DNA from: a candidate division WWE3 bacterium
GTDB lineage: Bacteria; Patescibacteriota; WWE3; 2-01-FULL-39-13
Length of the DNA: 46,459 bases
Assembly (NCBI GenBank): GCA_943354835.1
Contig: CALRDH010000001.1
Location: 1-46,459 of the forward strand
Reading direction: 5' to 3'
The notes beneath the pieces are model-generated. The model was not told the origin of the DNA. It did not search any database and saw nothing but the letters and a program-made list of their open reading frames with translations. This document shows positions 29,987-38,665 of this stretch, piece by piece (within the stretch, counting starts at the first letter, position 1; each line of letters starts with the position of its first letter). The translations under genes and the position numbers were made by a program.

Positions 29987-32083
29987 TTATGCCAGTTTTA
30001 ACTTCTCTGCAATATTAGTTGGAACAACGTCATAATGGCTTGGTTCCATGCTAAATGAAGCCCTTCCTTGTGACATTCCACGCAAGTTAGTTATATATCC
30101 AAACATTTCAGAAAGCGGGACCTGTGCTTTTATAACCTGTGCACCACTTATCTGTGTCGTACCTTCAACAAGGGCTCTCTTTGAAGAAAGGTCTCCAATT
30201 ACATCTCCCATGAACTCATCCGGGGTAACAACTTCGATTGCCATAATTGGCTCTAATAAATTCATGCCTGCTTTTTTTGCGCCTTCTTGCAAAGCTGTGC
30301 TTGCTGCAATATGGAAAGCCATTTCAGACGAATCAACGTCATGATACGAACCATCATAGACAGCAACTTCAATATCAACAAGAGGATATCCCCACTGGAC
30401 GCCTTTTGTTAAAGCATCTTTTACACCTTTTTCAATTGCCGGAATATATTCTCTTGGAATTGAACCACCGACAACTTCATTTAAGAAAATGAATCCTTCG
30501 CCTCTTTCTCTTGGTTTAAGTCTTAAGAAAACGTGACCATATTGACCGCGTCCTCCGGATTGTCTTATATATTTACCTTCGATTTTGACTTCAGATTTTA
30601 TTGTTTCTCTAAATGCAACCTGTGGAGCACCTACAGTAACATCAACACCGTGGTCTCTTTTTAGAAGATCTACTTTAATTTCTAATTGGAATTCACCAAC
30701 TCCAGAAATCAAAGTTTGTCCTGAATCAGGATCATTTGATATATGAAATGTAGGATCTTCATCAGAAAGTTTCTTTAAAGCAAGACCCATCTTTTCTTGA
30801 TCGGATTTTGTTTTTGGCTCAATAGCCATAGAAATGACTGCCTCTTGGAATGTTATTTTTTCAAGTAATATTGGCTTATCTTCGTCACAAAGTGTATCTC
30901 CTGTTCCAGTTTCTTTAAGACCTACGACTGCTGCAATCTCTCCTGCGCGAACAACTTTTACTTCTTCGCGATCATTTGCATGCATCAAAACTATACGACC
31001 AGCTCTTTCTTTATTATCTTTTGTTGAGTTATAAATATAAGAACCAGCTTCGACTGAACCAGAATAAACTCTAAAATAAACCAAACGTCCAACATATGGG
31101 TCTGTTACGACTTTAAATGCTAGTGCTGAAAAATCCTCGTTAGCATCTGGCTTACAAATAACTGTTTCGTTTGTTTTTAAATTTATACCTTCTGCTGGAA
31201 CTACTTCTAAAGGTGATGGTAAATAATCAGTAACTGCATCAAGAATTAGCTTTACAGCAATGCCCCTGAAATCTCCGCCAACGACCGGATAAAAATGTGT
31301 ATCAAAATCAATAACGCTTGTTCTTATAGCTGATTTTATTTCTGCAATCGTGAGTTCTGTGCCAGCCAAATATTTCTCCATTAATTTTTCATCTGACTCG
31401 ACAGCTTTTTCAATAAGCTCTGTTCTGTATTTTTCGATCTGATCTTTCATGTTTTCTGGAATTTCAGTTTCCACAACATCCTTGTCAGAATAATCGCTAT
31501 ATTTGTAGCCTTTTTGCTCTACAAGATCGACCCATCCATTAATTTCTTTTTCAAATCCAATCGGTAGAATAATTGGAAAAGCATTTGGGGTTAATCTATT
31601 TTTTATAGATGCCAATGTCTTATCAAAATCTCCACCAATTTGATTTATTTTATTTATCGCAAAAATCCTTGGAACTTTATATTTATTAGCCTGTCTCCAA
31701 ACAGTTTCCGTTTGAGCTTCAACTCCCATTTTTCCATCAAGTACGACTACCGCGCCATCAAGAACGCGTAAAGACCTTTCAACTTCAGCAGTGAAATCAA
31801 CATGTCCTGGTGTGTCGATAAGATTTATACGAAAGTCTTTCCAAAATGAGGTTATTGCAGCAGATACGATAGTAACGCCACGTTCTTTTTCTTGTATCAT
31901 CCAATCTGTTGTAGTATCAGCACTACCATGGACAACACCGATTTTGTGTTTTAAACCAGTTAGATACAAAATTGCTTCAGTTGTTGTGGTTTTTCCAGCA
32001 TCAATATGAGCAATAATGCCTATATTTCTAATCTTATTAATTGGATATTTTTGTGCCTTATCGGCAACATGAACATCAGCCAT
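29987..32083 (-). CDS. fusA: Elongation factor G
   Basis: 698-residue translocase. NIGIIAHIDAGKTTTTEAIL (G1), ERGVTIVSAAITSFWKDFRI (switch I/G2), NLIDTPGHVDFTAEVERSLR (G3), FAINKINQIGGDF (G4 is NKIN rather than the common NKMD), and the domain IV/V motifs GGRGQYGHVFLRLKPRERGE and LRGMSQGRASFSMEPSHYD. First gene of the tuf side of the split str operon, 52 nt after the exoribonuclease gene. Confidence 0.98.
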   Translation of the reverse strand: MADVHVADKAQKYPINKIRNIGIIAHIDAGKTTTTEAILYLTGLKHKIGVVHGSADTTTDWMIQEKERGVTIVSAAITSFWKDFRINLIDTPGHVDFTAEVERSLRVLDGAVVVLDGKMGVEAQTETVWRQANKYKVPRIFAINKINQIGGDFDKTLASIKNRLTPNAFPIILPIGFEKEINGWVDLVEQKGYKYSDYSDKDVVETEIPENMKDQIEKYRTELIEKAVESDEKLMEKYLAGTELTIAEIKSAIRTSVIDFDTHFYPVVGGDFRGIAVKLILDAVTDYLPSPLEVVPAEGINLKTNETVICKPDANEDFSALAFKVVTDPYVGRLVYFRVYSGSVEAGSYIYNSTKDNKERAGRIVLMHANDREEVKVVRAGEIAAVVGLKETGTGDTLCDEDKPILLEKITFQEAVISMAIEPKTKSDQEKMGLALKKLSDEDPTFHISNDPDSGQTLISGVGEFQLEIKVDLLKRDHGVDVTVGAPQVAFRETIKSEVKIEGKYIRQSGGRGQYGHVFLRLKPRERGEGFIFLNEVVGGSIPREYIPAIEKGVKDALTKGVQWGYPLVDIEVAVYDGSYHDVDSSEMAFHIAASTALQEGAKKAGMNLLEPIMAIEVVTPDEFMGDVIGDLSSKRALVEGTTQISGAQVIKAQVPLSEMFGYITNLRGMSQGRASFSMEPSHYDVVPTNIAEKLKLA

Positions 32084-32135
32084 ACGACGGATATTTAAAC
32101 ATATAAACTATAACTATGCAATGATAAAAGCTTAT

Positions 32136-33089
32136 TTAGCTACCTTTGTACAGACTTCTACCAAGTTGCTTATGATAATCAGTAAAATCATCTTCTGTAT
32201 CGACTTGTTTTTCAATGTGTTTTGTTGCTTGATTCATATCAGCACTATTACTATCCACCATGCTTAAAATCATAGCTTCTACCATCATTGGTTTTACTGG
32301 ACTTCCATATTCAAGATGACCTTGATGGCTTAAAATAAGATGAAATAGTTTGCTTTTTAGGTCAGTTGGAAAATCTGGAACTTGGTCTATTAATGACTGA
32401 ACTTTTAAAACACCTTGTGCGATATGACCATTTAATGACCCTTCCGTTGTCATTACGATTGTTGCTCCAACGATATTTAATTCTTCAAGTTTTCCTACAT
32501 CGTGGAAAAATAAACCTGTAAAATAAAGATCCTTGTCTAAATTTGCATAAATATTCAAAAATGGCTGGCTTAATTGCCACATTTCCCAAACGTGTTCTAA
32601 AAGTCCACCTACATAACCATGGTGGACATACATTCCAGCCGGAAAATTCACATAGCTATCACGATTTGAATCAGTTTTCCAGAATAAATCGATTATTTGT
32701 TTTAAATATGGATTTGAGACAGCGTTCATAGCGGATTCAAGATCTTCCTGCATTTTTGAACGATCACGTGATGTAACTGGAAGGAATTCTTCTGGTGCCA
32801 TATTTGTAACAATGTTTATTTTCTCAACAATTATTTGAGGCTTGCCAGCATATTCCTGAATAAAGCCTGAAATCGAAACAATTTCACCAGCAGTCAAAGA
32901 TTCTAAGGATGAATCAACATTTTCACTCCAAAGTTTTCCACGAATTTCTCCGGTTTTATCACCAAGCAAAATATTGTAATAATATTTTCCTTGTCTGCTT
33001 ACTTTTTTCTCAAATTCCTTAAGCGAAAAAGCTTCATCTTGTAGTCTTTGATCGACTCTTAACTCTGATATTGTGACTGTTTTTGCCAT
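32136..33089 (-). CDS. YhaM-type 3'-5' exoribonuclease (OB + HD domains)
   Basis: 317 residues. An N-terminal OB-fold (about 1-95: YYYNILLGDKTGEIRGKLW, GEIVSISGFIQEYAGKPQII) is followed by an HD phosphohydrolase domain: GMYVHHGYVGGLLEHVWEM, FTGLFFHDVGKLEEL (the HD pair) and LILSHQGHLEYGSPVKPMMV. This order and these motifs are those of YhaM, an RNA/ssDNA 3' exonuclease of Firmicutes. ATG 33089 is preferred to a TTG two codons upstream. It follows radC by 21 nt and precedes fusA, a probable accessory gene within the split str operon. Confidence 0.9.
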   Translation of the reverse strand: MAKTVTISELRVDQRLQDEAFSLKEFEKKVSRQGKYYYNILLGDKTGEIRGKLWSENVDSSLESLTAGEIVSISGFIQEYAGKPQIIVEKINIVTNMAPEEFLPVTSRDRSKMQEDLESAMNAVSNPYLKQIIDLFWKTDSNRDSYVNFPAGMYVHHGYVGGLLEHVWEMWQLSQPFLNIYANLDKDLYFTGLFFHDVGKLEELNIVGATIVMTTEGSLNGHIAQGVLKVQSLIDQVPDFPTDLKSKLFHLILSHQGHLEYGSPVKPMMVEAMILSMVDSNSADMNQATKHIEKQVDTEDDFTDYHKQLGRSLYKGS

Positions 33090-33110
33090 TATCAATATAT
33101 TATCACATAG

Positions 33111-33869
33111 CTACGTTAAGTATTCCTCATGCTTAAATGATGTATAACCTGAATCAGAAACAATTAAGTGATCGAGTATAGGAATTCCAATCGTCTGCGA
33201 GACTGCTACAAGTCGATGCGTAACAGCGAGGTCCTCGGAGCTTGGACTTGTATCCCCCGATGGATGATTATGGGCTATAACAATAAATGATGCCCTGCGA
33301 TTAATCGCGACCTTAAAGACTTCGCGCGGATGAACAATACTTTGACTTATTGTTCCGACAGATATATTATCAACCGCGATTAATCGCCTTCTTGAATCTA
33401 AAGCTATTACTAAAAAATGTTCGCGATCTTTATTCAACAACTGCGGCCTGACTAAATTGTAAATACTTTTAGACGAAGAATATATTTGCGACTTTAAAAC
33501 CGGTGAGCCTGACAACCTTCGCGATATTTCAGCAACCGCCATTATTTGGCAAGCTTTTGCTAAACCGACTCCGTTAAATGCTAAAAGTTCTGTGGCTGAA
33601 ACTTTGCTAAGAGAATTCAAATCTCCAAATGCGGAAATAATTTTTTGTGAAAGCATAAGAGCTGAAATTCCAGGAGCGCCCTTTCCTATAACAATTGCCA
33701 AAAGTTCACTTGTCGACAACGCCGATGGACCTTTTAAAAGCAACCGTTCCCGAGGGCGCTCCTCTTCCGGCAGATTTTTTATTGCAAAATCACCTGATAA
33801 TTTATTACTCCCCATTAAAATATCTATGTTTTTGGAGGAGCTTTCAGTGAATAACATTTGTTCTGCCAT
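33111..33869 (-). CDS. radC: RadC-family protein (JAB/MPN domain)
   Basis: 252 residues. The N-terminal helix-hairpin-helix region is RPRERLLLKGPSALSTSELL and LLAFNGVGLAKACQIMAVAE. The C-terminal JAB metallo-domain has SIVHPREVFKVAINRRASFI and the zinc motif HNHPSGDTSPSSED (H-x-H...D). RadC is common near mobile or repair loci; its biochemical role is not settled. A TAATAT box ends 6 nt before ATG 33869, which excludes the TTG two codons upstream from the transcript and supports this start. Probably the first gene of a radC-yhaM unit. Confidence 0.94.
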   Translation of the reverse strand: MAEQMLFTESSSKNIDILMGSNKLSGDFAIKNLPEEERPRERLLLKGPSALSTSELLAIVIGKGAPGISALMLSQKIISAFGDLNSLSKVSATELLAFNGVGLAKACQIMAVAEISRRLSGSPVLKSQIYSSSKSIYNLVRPQLLNKDREHFLVIALDSRRRLIAVDNISVGTISQSIVHPREVFKVAINRRASFIVIAHNHPSGDTSPSSEDLAVTHRLVAVSQTIGIPILDHLIVSDSGYTSFKHEEYLT

Positions 33870-33875
33870 AAACAA

Positions 33876-33881
33876 ATATTA
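33876..33881 (-). promoter_or_regulatory. -10 element of radC
   Basis: TAATAT (33881-33876) ends 6 nt before the radC ATG; no convincing -35 is visible upstream. A start at the ATG (leaderless) is predicted. The 90-nt gap between radC and hepT holds nothing else I recognise. Confidence 0.4.
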
Positions 33882-33959
33882 ATAAACGAGTGTGAACAAA
33901 TAATGACAAGAAAATGAAAAATCTAAAAATGGGAAATTAACGAAAGCAAAATAGCGATA

Positions 33960-34292
33960 TCAATTCAATATCTTCTCACAAATAATTTTTAAACTTGGTA
34001 TATCAGTTTGAATTGTTTCCCAAACAATCTCAAAATCAACAAAGTCATAACCATGTATCAATTTATTTCTCATTGTAACAGCATCTCTCACCGGAAACTC
34101 TGGATACCTTTTCGAAAAATCGTCATCGAGTCGGTTTGCTGCTTCTCCCAATATTTCAATATTTCTAACTACTGCATCTTTTACCAAGTCATCAGTTAAA
34201 AAGTGACCATGCGATAGATCACTCGTATATAAGAGTATTTTATTACAGGAATTCAAAATATCCTCAACGTAGACTAAATTATCTTTCTGCAT
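33960..34292 (-). CDS. hepT: HepT-like ribonuclease toxin (DUF86)
   Basis: 110 residues, all-helical HEPN domain. The active-site motif RX4-6H is R75...H80 and continues to Y82, giving RNKLIHGY, the full RX4HXY signature in which the tyrosine is the AMPylation site in characterised MntA/HepT pairs. NIEILGEAANRL and FPVRDAVTMRNKLIHGYDF are typical of DUF86. It overlaps the MntA gene by 14 nt and is translated from the same mRNA. Confidence 0.92.
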   Translation of the reverse strand: MQKDNLVYVEDILNSCNKILLYTSDLSHGHFLTDDLVKDAVVRNIEILGEAANRLDDDFSKRYPEFPVRDAVTMRNKLIHGYDFVDFEIVWETIQTDIPSLKIICEKILN

Positions 34293-34569
34293 ATAAAGTA
34301 ACTAAATCATTAATTATATAAGGCCTTATTCTTGGTTTTATGTTACTTTCAAACACTAGGTCAACAGGCTTCATAAACAAATCTGCCAATGTGTTTTGAA
34401 CGTTAGCATGTGACAACAAGCCAACAGGCATTTTGTACTTTACAAGTAAATCAATATCACTTTGGGAATTGTTGTCTCCCCTTGCGTAAGATCCAAAAAG
34501 CACAAGTGACGATATGCCTTTTTCTTCACAAATCTTATTCAATTTTTTCTTATCGTATTCTAAATTCAT
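34279..34569 (-). CDS. mntA: MntA-like nucleotidyltransferase antitoxin
   Basis: 96 residues with the minimal nucleotidyltransferase signature GS-x10-D-x-D: G26 S27 ... D38 and D40 in FGSYARGDNNSQSDIDLLV. In known pairs MntA inactivates HepT by attaching AMP residues to the tyrosine of the RX4HXY motif, so both required motifs are intact here. TATACT ends 6 nt before the ATG. Antitoxin gene precedes toxin gene and the reading frames overlap by 14 nt. Confidence 0.92.
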   Translation of the reverse strand: MNLEYDKKKLNKICEEKGISSLVLFGSYARGDNNSQSDIDLLVKYKMPVGLLSHANVQNTLADLFMKPVDLVFESNIKPRIRPYIINDLVTLYAER

Positions 34570-34575
34570 ACGATG

Positions 34576-34581
34576 AGTATA
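34576..34581 (-). promoter_or_regulatory. -10 element of the mntA-hepT operon
   Basis: TATACT (34581-34576, 5/6 to TATAAT) stands exactly 6 nt before the mntA ATG, predicting a leaderless mRNA. No clear -35 is recognisable at 16-18 nt. Confidence 0.42.
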
Positions 34582-34591
34582 TCAAAAAATA

Positions 34592-35746
34592 TTAATCCAC
34601 AAACCTAATCGTGTCCTGCCAGACGCCACCAGCGTTGTCAGACGGTATTGAATATTGGCCAATTGACACGAATCCGTATTTATCAGGATTTTCAGTGTCG
34701 TATATAAAGTAAGAAATTCCATTGCTCTGCGTATATGGCGACGGACATTTGTCGAGTAATTTAAATAATTCCTCAACATCACTATGTTCTTTGGATACCT
34801 CAATGTTTCCGAATTTAATATTATCTGGATATTTCGCACTATTACCAACAGTCAAAAAGTTTACTGTGACTTTGCAATTCTCCTTATGTTCTGCTGTTGT
34901 TAAAAATCTTTTTGTTAAAGCTTCATCAAAGGACATATTGGCATCCTTACTAAAAACTTCGATGTATTGCCCAGATTCTGGCGCAAGTAAAGAATCGTAA
35001 ATATATATTTTATTCCCAATTTCTTTTACTTTAACTGTGCTTGGGTACATATATTCTAAATATATAAATTCAACACCAAGTTTTGCGGATATGTATCTCT
35101 TTTGCCCTTCTTTTAATTCTTGTCTTGCTTCTGGATTTAGTCTTGAATCATTAAATTCAATTGATGAAATAATTTTATCGAAAGTGGAGGAATCTGTAGA
35201 CGAAGCTTTTTGTGAATATACGAAGTTAACAGTCTTTGAATTCAGCTTAAAATTCACAGTAGTCATTTTCCAATCATCATTTTCACAAAGATCCTTTGTA
35301 GCTTTAAGCTCCCCAACAAGAATATTTTCTAATGAAAGTCTTTTAGAACATTCAAATCCAGACGGAGTATTAACAATCACAGACAAGGATTCACTTTGAT
35401 CTGGGGAGGTAAACATTCTCCCATTTTGCTTCCACGAACTTGGATATTTAAATGAAAACCCAGCATCATTTGTATACAACGTCCAATTTTCAAACGGGTC
35501 CTTAGAAATTCCAGTTGATTCATTATTAATGCTTCCATATTGGCCATTCTGTTTTACTGAAACAGACGGCACAGCCGGCGAACCAATTTGCTGAACATCA
35601 GGATCCGCAAGAGCATTTAAAAGATACGAAATATAAGCCAAAGAAATTCCCAGCAAAATAATTATCGTAAACAAAACAATAATAAACTTCTTCCCAATAT
35701 AATCGGGCTTAGAAGTTGAAATTAAATTAGAAATATCCTTTGGCAT
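34592..35746 (-). CDS. Membrane-anchored surface protein, paralogue 1 of 4
   Basis: 384 residues. One N-terminal membrane helix (IIVLFTIIILLGISLAYISY, about 22-41) is followed by an outer part containing the array's shared segment G-I-x-K-D-P-x-x-x-W-x-x-Y-T-N and GFSFKYPSSWK, a pattern seen in PsbP-like or lipoprotein-like extracytoplasmic domains. The topology (short cytoplasmic N-terminus, long outside domain) is inferred. It has no lipobox or sortase motif. TAGAAT lies 5 nt before the ATG, hinting at a separate promoter. The function is unknown; it is the longest second-domain variant and the last member of the array in transcription order. Confidence 0.75.
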   Translation of the reverse strand: MPKDISNLISTSKPDYIGKKFIIVLFTIIILLGISLAYISYLLNALADPDVQQIGSPAVPSVSVKQNGQYGSINNESTGISKDPFENWTLYTNDAGFSFKYPSSWKQNGRMFTSPDQSESLSVIVNTPSGFECSKRLSLENILVGELKATKDLCENDDWKMTTVNFKLNSKTVNFVYSQKASSTDSSTFDKIISSIEFNDSRLNPEARQELKEGQKRYISAKLGVEFIYLEYMYPSTVKVKEIGNKIYIYDSLLAPESGQYIEVFSKDANMSFDEALTKRFLTTAEHKENCKVTVNFLTVGNSAKYPDNIKFGNIEVSKEHSDVEELFKLLDKCPSPYTQSNGISYFIYDTENPDKYGFVSIGQYSIPSDNAGGVWQDTIRFVD

Positions 35747-35771
35747 TTTTTATTCTATTTAAACGAAGAAA

Positions 35772-37019
35772 TTATTTTAATTCCTCAACTGAAATCGCTA
35801 GGTTTTCTACTATACCATCACACAATTTTACTTTTGAAATATCTTTCGTGTTGCAGGTAATCTCGTATCCACCGATTTTATTGAAACCAGCATTACTCAT
35901 GTGACATGCTAATGGCAAAGGATCCCAATGACTACATCCGTTAGCACCTTCACCATACCCAGTAACATATGAGTAATTTGAAACACCAAGAATCCTAAAA
36001 ATTTCTTCAACAAAATTTGGGTTAGAAATTTTTTTCACATTTGGTTTACCATCAACAGCATTATATGAAACACTACTGCCTTCAAAAGCAGGCTTTATAT
36101 TTAAATCCACACCATTATTCAATTTGATCGAAATGCCTGAAACATTTGAAGATCCATCTGATAACATATCAACCGATGAGACATCTTTTGTAGGATATTT
36201 AAAAGTATATCTACTGACTGATTGTTTACTCACATCAACATCAGAAAAAAGGTTCCTAATAACAACATCAAAAGCTTCAAAATCAGACGTCTCATCAGCA
36301 TTTATAAACCTAAAAGTTGAGAGGATCTGCTCAAAATATTTTGATTCTAAAGACGTTTCACCGGTCCACTTACCTAGGCTTATCTGCAAAGTAGATTCTA
36401 ATTGAGGTACTAAGATCAAATCAACCGAATCCGGGATTGGAGCCGGTTCATTGTTACTCCGAGTTCCGCTATATTTTACAGAAGATACCGTGCCGACTAA
36501 AAATCCAGACGTACTTTTGACATCATAATCAACGTAATAATAGCTAGGAAGTTTATAATTTTTCGCGTGTTTAGTTATTGTAAAACTTCCACCAGAAGAT
36601 GCACATGGATCAAAGTGACGTTTTTCTTCAGATGGAACTATAAATGTTGTATCTACAGACCCTCTTGGACAATCAATAACTTCTAAATCAGTTTCAGGAT
36701 ATTTGAATGAGTAACCTAACTTTTCATTCGTATACGTCTTCCAATCTTTGGTCGGGTCTTCTTTTATTCCTTCTGATTCGGATGTCTCAATCGTGGTTGC
36801 TTTATTTTCTACAGGATTATCTTTAACAACTTCTTTATTATTTCCTAAAAAAAGGTACGAAAGATATGTTAATGCAATTCCAAGCAACACAATAATGGAA
36901 ACCAAAAACCACACAGTCTTTTTGCTAACAGTCTGAACTGGAGCTGCAGGAACAACCGGATTATTTGAATCTTTGACTACTCTGTTTTCAACCTCTTGTA
37001 TTGCACCTTCCTTTTTCAT
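35772..37019 (-). CDS. Membrane-anchored surface protein, paralogue 2 of 4
   Basis: 415 residues from ATG 37019 (MKKEGAIQEVENRVV); the frame continues nine codons upstream. A Pro/Val-rich cytoplasmic start precedes a membrane helix (VWFLVSIIVLLGIALTYLSY, about 37-56). The shared segment is SEGIKEDPTKDWKTYTN then LGYSFKYPETD. After it come two cysteines (VIDCPRGS and FDPCASSGGSFTITKHAKNY) in the same places as in paralogue 4, suggesting a conserved disulphide. A second domain follows with five further cysteines near the C-terminus (GANGCSHWDPLPLACH, YEITCN and VKLCDGIV regions). The function is unknown. Confidence 0.75.
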   Translation of the reverse strand: MKKEGAIQEVENRVVKDSNNPVVPAAPVQTVSKKTVWFLVSIIVLLGIALTYLSYLFLGNNKEVVKDNPVENKATTIETSESEGIKEDPTKDWKTYTNEKLGYSFKYPETDLEVIDCPRGSVDTTFIVPSEEKRHFDPCASSGGSFTITKHAKNYKLPSYYYVDYDVKSTSGFLVGTVSSVKYSGTRSNNEPAPIPDSVDLILVPQLESTLQISLGKWTGETSLESKYFEQILSTFRFINADETSDFEAFDVVIRNLFSDVDVSKQSVSRYTFKYPTKDVSSVDMLSDGSSNVSGISIKLNNGVDLNIKPAFEGSSVSYNAVDGKPNVKKISNPNFVEEIFRILGVSNYSYVTGYGEGANGCSHWDPLPLACHMSNAGFNKIGGYEITCNTKDISKVKLCDGIVENLAISVEELK

Positions 37020-37082
37020 AATTTTTATTAAAACTAAACAAACCAAAAATCAAATTAGAAATATCCTTTGGCCTTTATATTT

Positions 37083-37991
37083 TTAATCATCAACAAATTT
37101 AATATAGTAATTCTTGTTGCCATATAGTGTGTATTTGCCAGAATCTTCACCAACGTAAGCCTCAACTTTTCTCCCAACGCTATCAGCATTTAAAAGACCA
37201 GTTGACGTAATCCCTTGATATCCACGCGCTAAACTAATTTCAGGTGAAGGATCGCCACCAAGGTCAACTATTATAGACCTACCATCGACCTGTATTTCAC
37301 AAACACCATCAAAATTACAGTCATTTTTAATTGACGTAATTGTGCCGTTGATCTTCATCCCAACGTCAACAAACTCAAACGTAGAGAAGATTTGATCAAC
37401 AAGCTTGTAGTCATCTAACCTATTTATCGAATAATATCCATCAAGGTTCCAAAGCTCGTTAGATTTTAGAATAGTAATATTACGACCTAATTCTGTCCTC
37501 CCAGTAGCTTTTGCATCTACAATAAGTGAATCATCATTAAACTTAACAGCCGAATAACCTTGGTGTTTGTAGAATACTGGATCAACAGCTGCCATAAATG
37601 AGTCTTCTACTTTTAAGATTGGCGTTCCCCAAAAGTTTTTTGGATCAATTCGTAATTGGACATATATTTTTAATCCATATTTGCTCTCAAGCGTAACTTC
37701 AGGACTCAACTCGTATTTCGGCAAAGAAGAAACCTCAATGCCTTCTGGGTATTTAATTGAAAATCTAGAATCTGGATCCGTATACGTCTTCCAGTCCTTC
37801 ATCTGATCTTCTTTTATCCCCTCCGATTCAGGACCTCTTAATTTAGGATCTGTTGATCCGCCGTTGTTTGACACGATTACGACTTTGTTTTTTTGAGTTG
37901 TCGATATGTAGGTTAGTACAGTTCCAAGGATTACAACTAAAAGTAATAAGAATAAACTTACTGCTTTGTTTTTTGGATTATTTAATTGCAT
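37083..37991 (-). CDS. Membrane-anchored surface protein, paralogue 3 of 4
   Basis: 302 residues. N-terminal helix VSLFLLLLVVILGTVLTYIS, then ESEGIKEDQMKDWKTYTDPD and FSIKYPEGIEV, the shared segment of the array. It lacks the first cysteine pair of paralogues 2 and 4. Its C-terminal 90 residues differ from the others and look like a small beta domain (INGTITSIKNDCNFDGVCEI ... KVEAYVGEDSGKYTLYG, ending NYYIKF), a type of secreted OB-like module I associate with CPR genomes. The function is unknown. Confidence 0.72.
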   Translation of the reverse strand: MQLNNPKNKAVSLFLLLLVVILGTVLTYISTTQKNKVVIVSNNGGSTDPKLRGPESEGIKEDQMKDWKTYTDPDSRFSIKYPEGIEVSSLPKYELSPEVTLESKYGLKIYVQLRIDPKNFWGTPILKVEDSFMAAVDPVFYKHQGYSAVKFNDDSLIVDAKATGRTELGRNITILKSNELWNLDGYYSINRLDDYKLVDQIFSTFEFVDVGMKINGTITSIKNDCNFDGVCEIQVDGRSIIVDLGGDPSPEISLARGYQGITSTGLLNADSVGRKVEAYVGEDSGKYTLYGNKNYYIKFVDD

Positions 37992-38017
37992 GTATTTTCA
38001 GTCTACTTAATATAGAT

Positions 38018-38656
38018 TTAGAAATCAAATATAAAGGTATTTATGATTTGTTCAAACACATCAAGGTCACTTGAATTTTCATCTCCATAAATATTTATAG
38101 TCGCTTCTAATACATAATCTGCTTTTGGAATTAAAACAGTTATAAACAAGCTAGGAGACGTTGCCAATATACTTGAAGAAGTAGTCGATACAGCACCACT
38201 ATCATTACTAGCTTTTAGGCCAAGGTGTTTTTCGGAAACTATATTTCCAATCGTAATTGTCGACTTATGAATAACATAACCACTAGAATTTTCTTTTGAA
38301 AAAATAAAATTCTTCGACAATTTAGAAATCTTTAAACTACTATTTGAAGAAGCACAAAAATTTACATCAAAAATTTTAGGCGATCTATAAATTGTGGAAA
38401 CATATCCAGGACAATCAACAACTTTGTAATCATTACTTGGATATCTTAACGTTAATCCAAGATCCATGACATTATACTTTTCCCAATCAGAAGTCGGATC
38501 TTTAGCAATTCCTTCAGACTCAATGACACCGTCCACCTTAACAACATTATTGCTCTGGCTAGAATTTACAACGCGTGAAAGATAAAACAAAAATGAGCCG
38601 ATAAGAACCGTCATCGAAACAATAATAATTGGGAGAAATTTCCTAAAAGTTCTCAT
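38018..38656 (-). CDS. Membrane-anchored surface protein, paralogue 4 of 4
   Basis: 212 residues, the shortest member, with only the first domain. Membrane helix FLPIIIVSMTVLIGSFLFYL near the start, shared segment IESEGIAKDPTSDWEKYN then LGLTLRYPSND, and the cysteine pair VVDCPGYV and VNFCASSNSSLKISKLSKNF that matches paralogue 2 almost position by position. It begins 9 nt after the rpsG stop, so it is probably read through from rpsL-rpsG. The function is unknown. Confidence 0.75.
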   Translation of the reverse strand: MRTFRKFLPIIIVSMTVLIGSFLFYLSRVVNSSQSNNVVKVDGVIESEGIAKDPTSDWEKYNVMDLGLTLRYPSNDYKVVDCPGYVSTIYRSPKIFDVNFCASSNSSLKISKLSKNFIFSKENSSGYVIHKSTITIGNIVSEKHLGLKASNDSGAVSTTSSSILATSPSLFITVLIPKADYVLEATINIYGDENSSDLDVFEQIINTFIFDF

Positions 38657-38665
38657 GCTATCACT

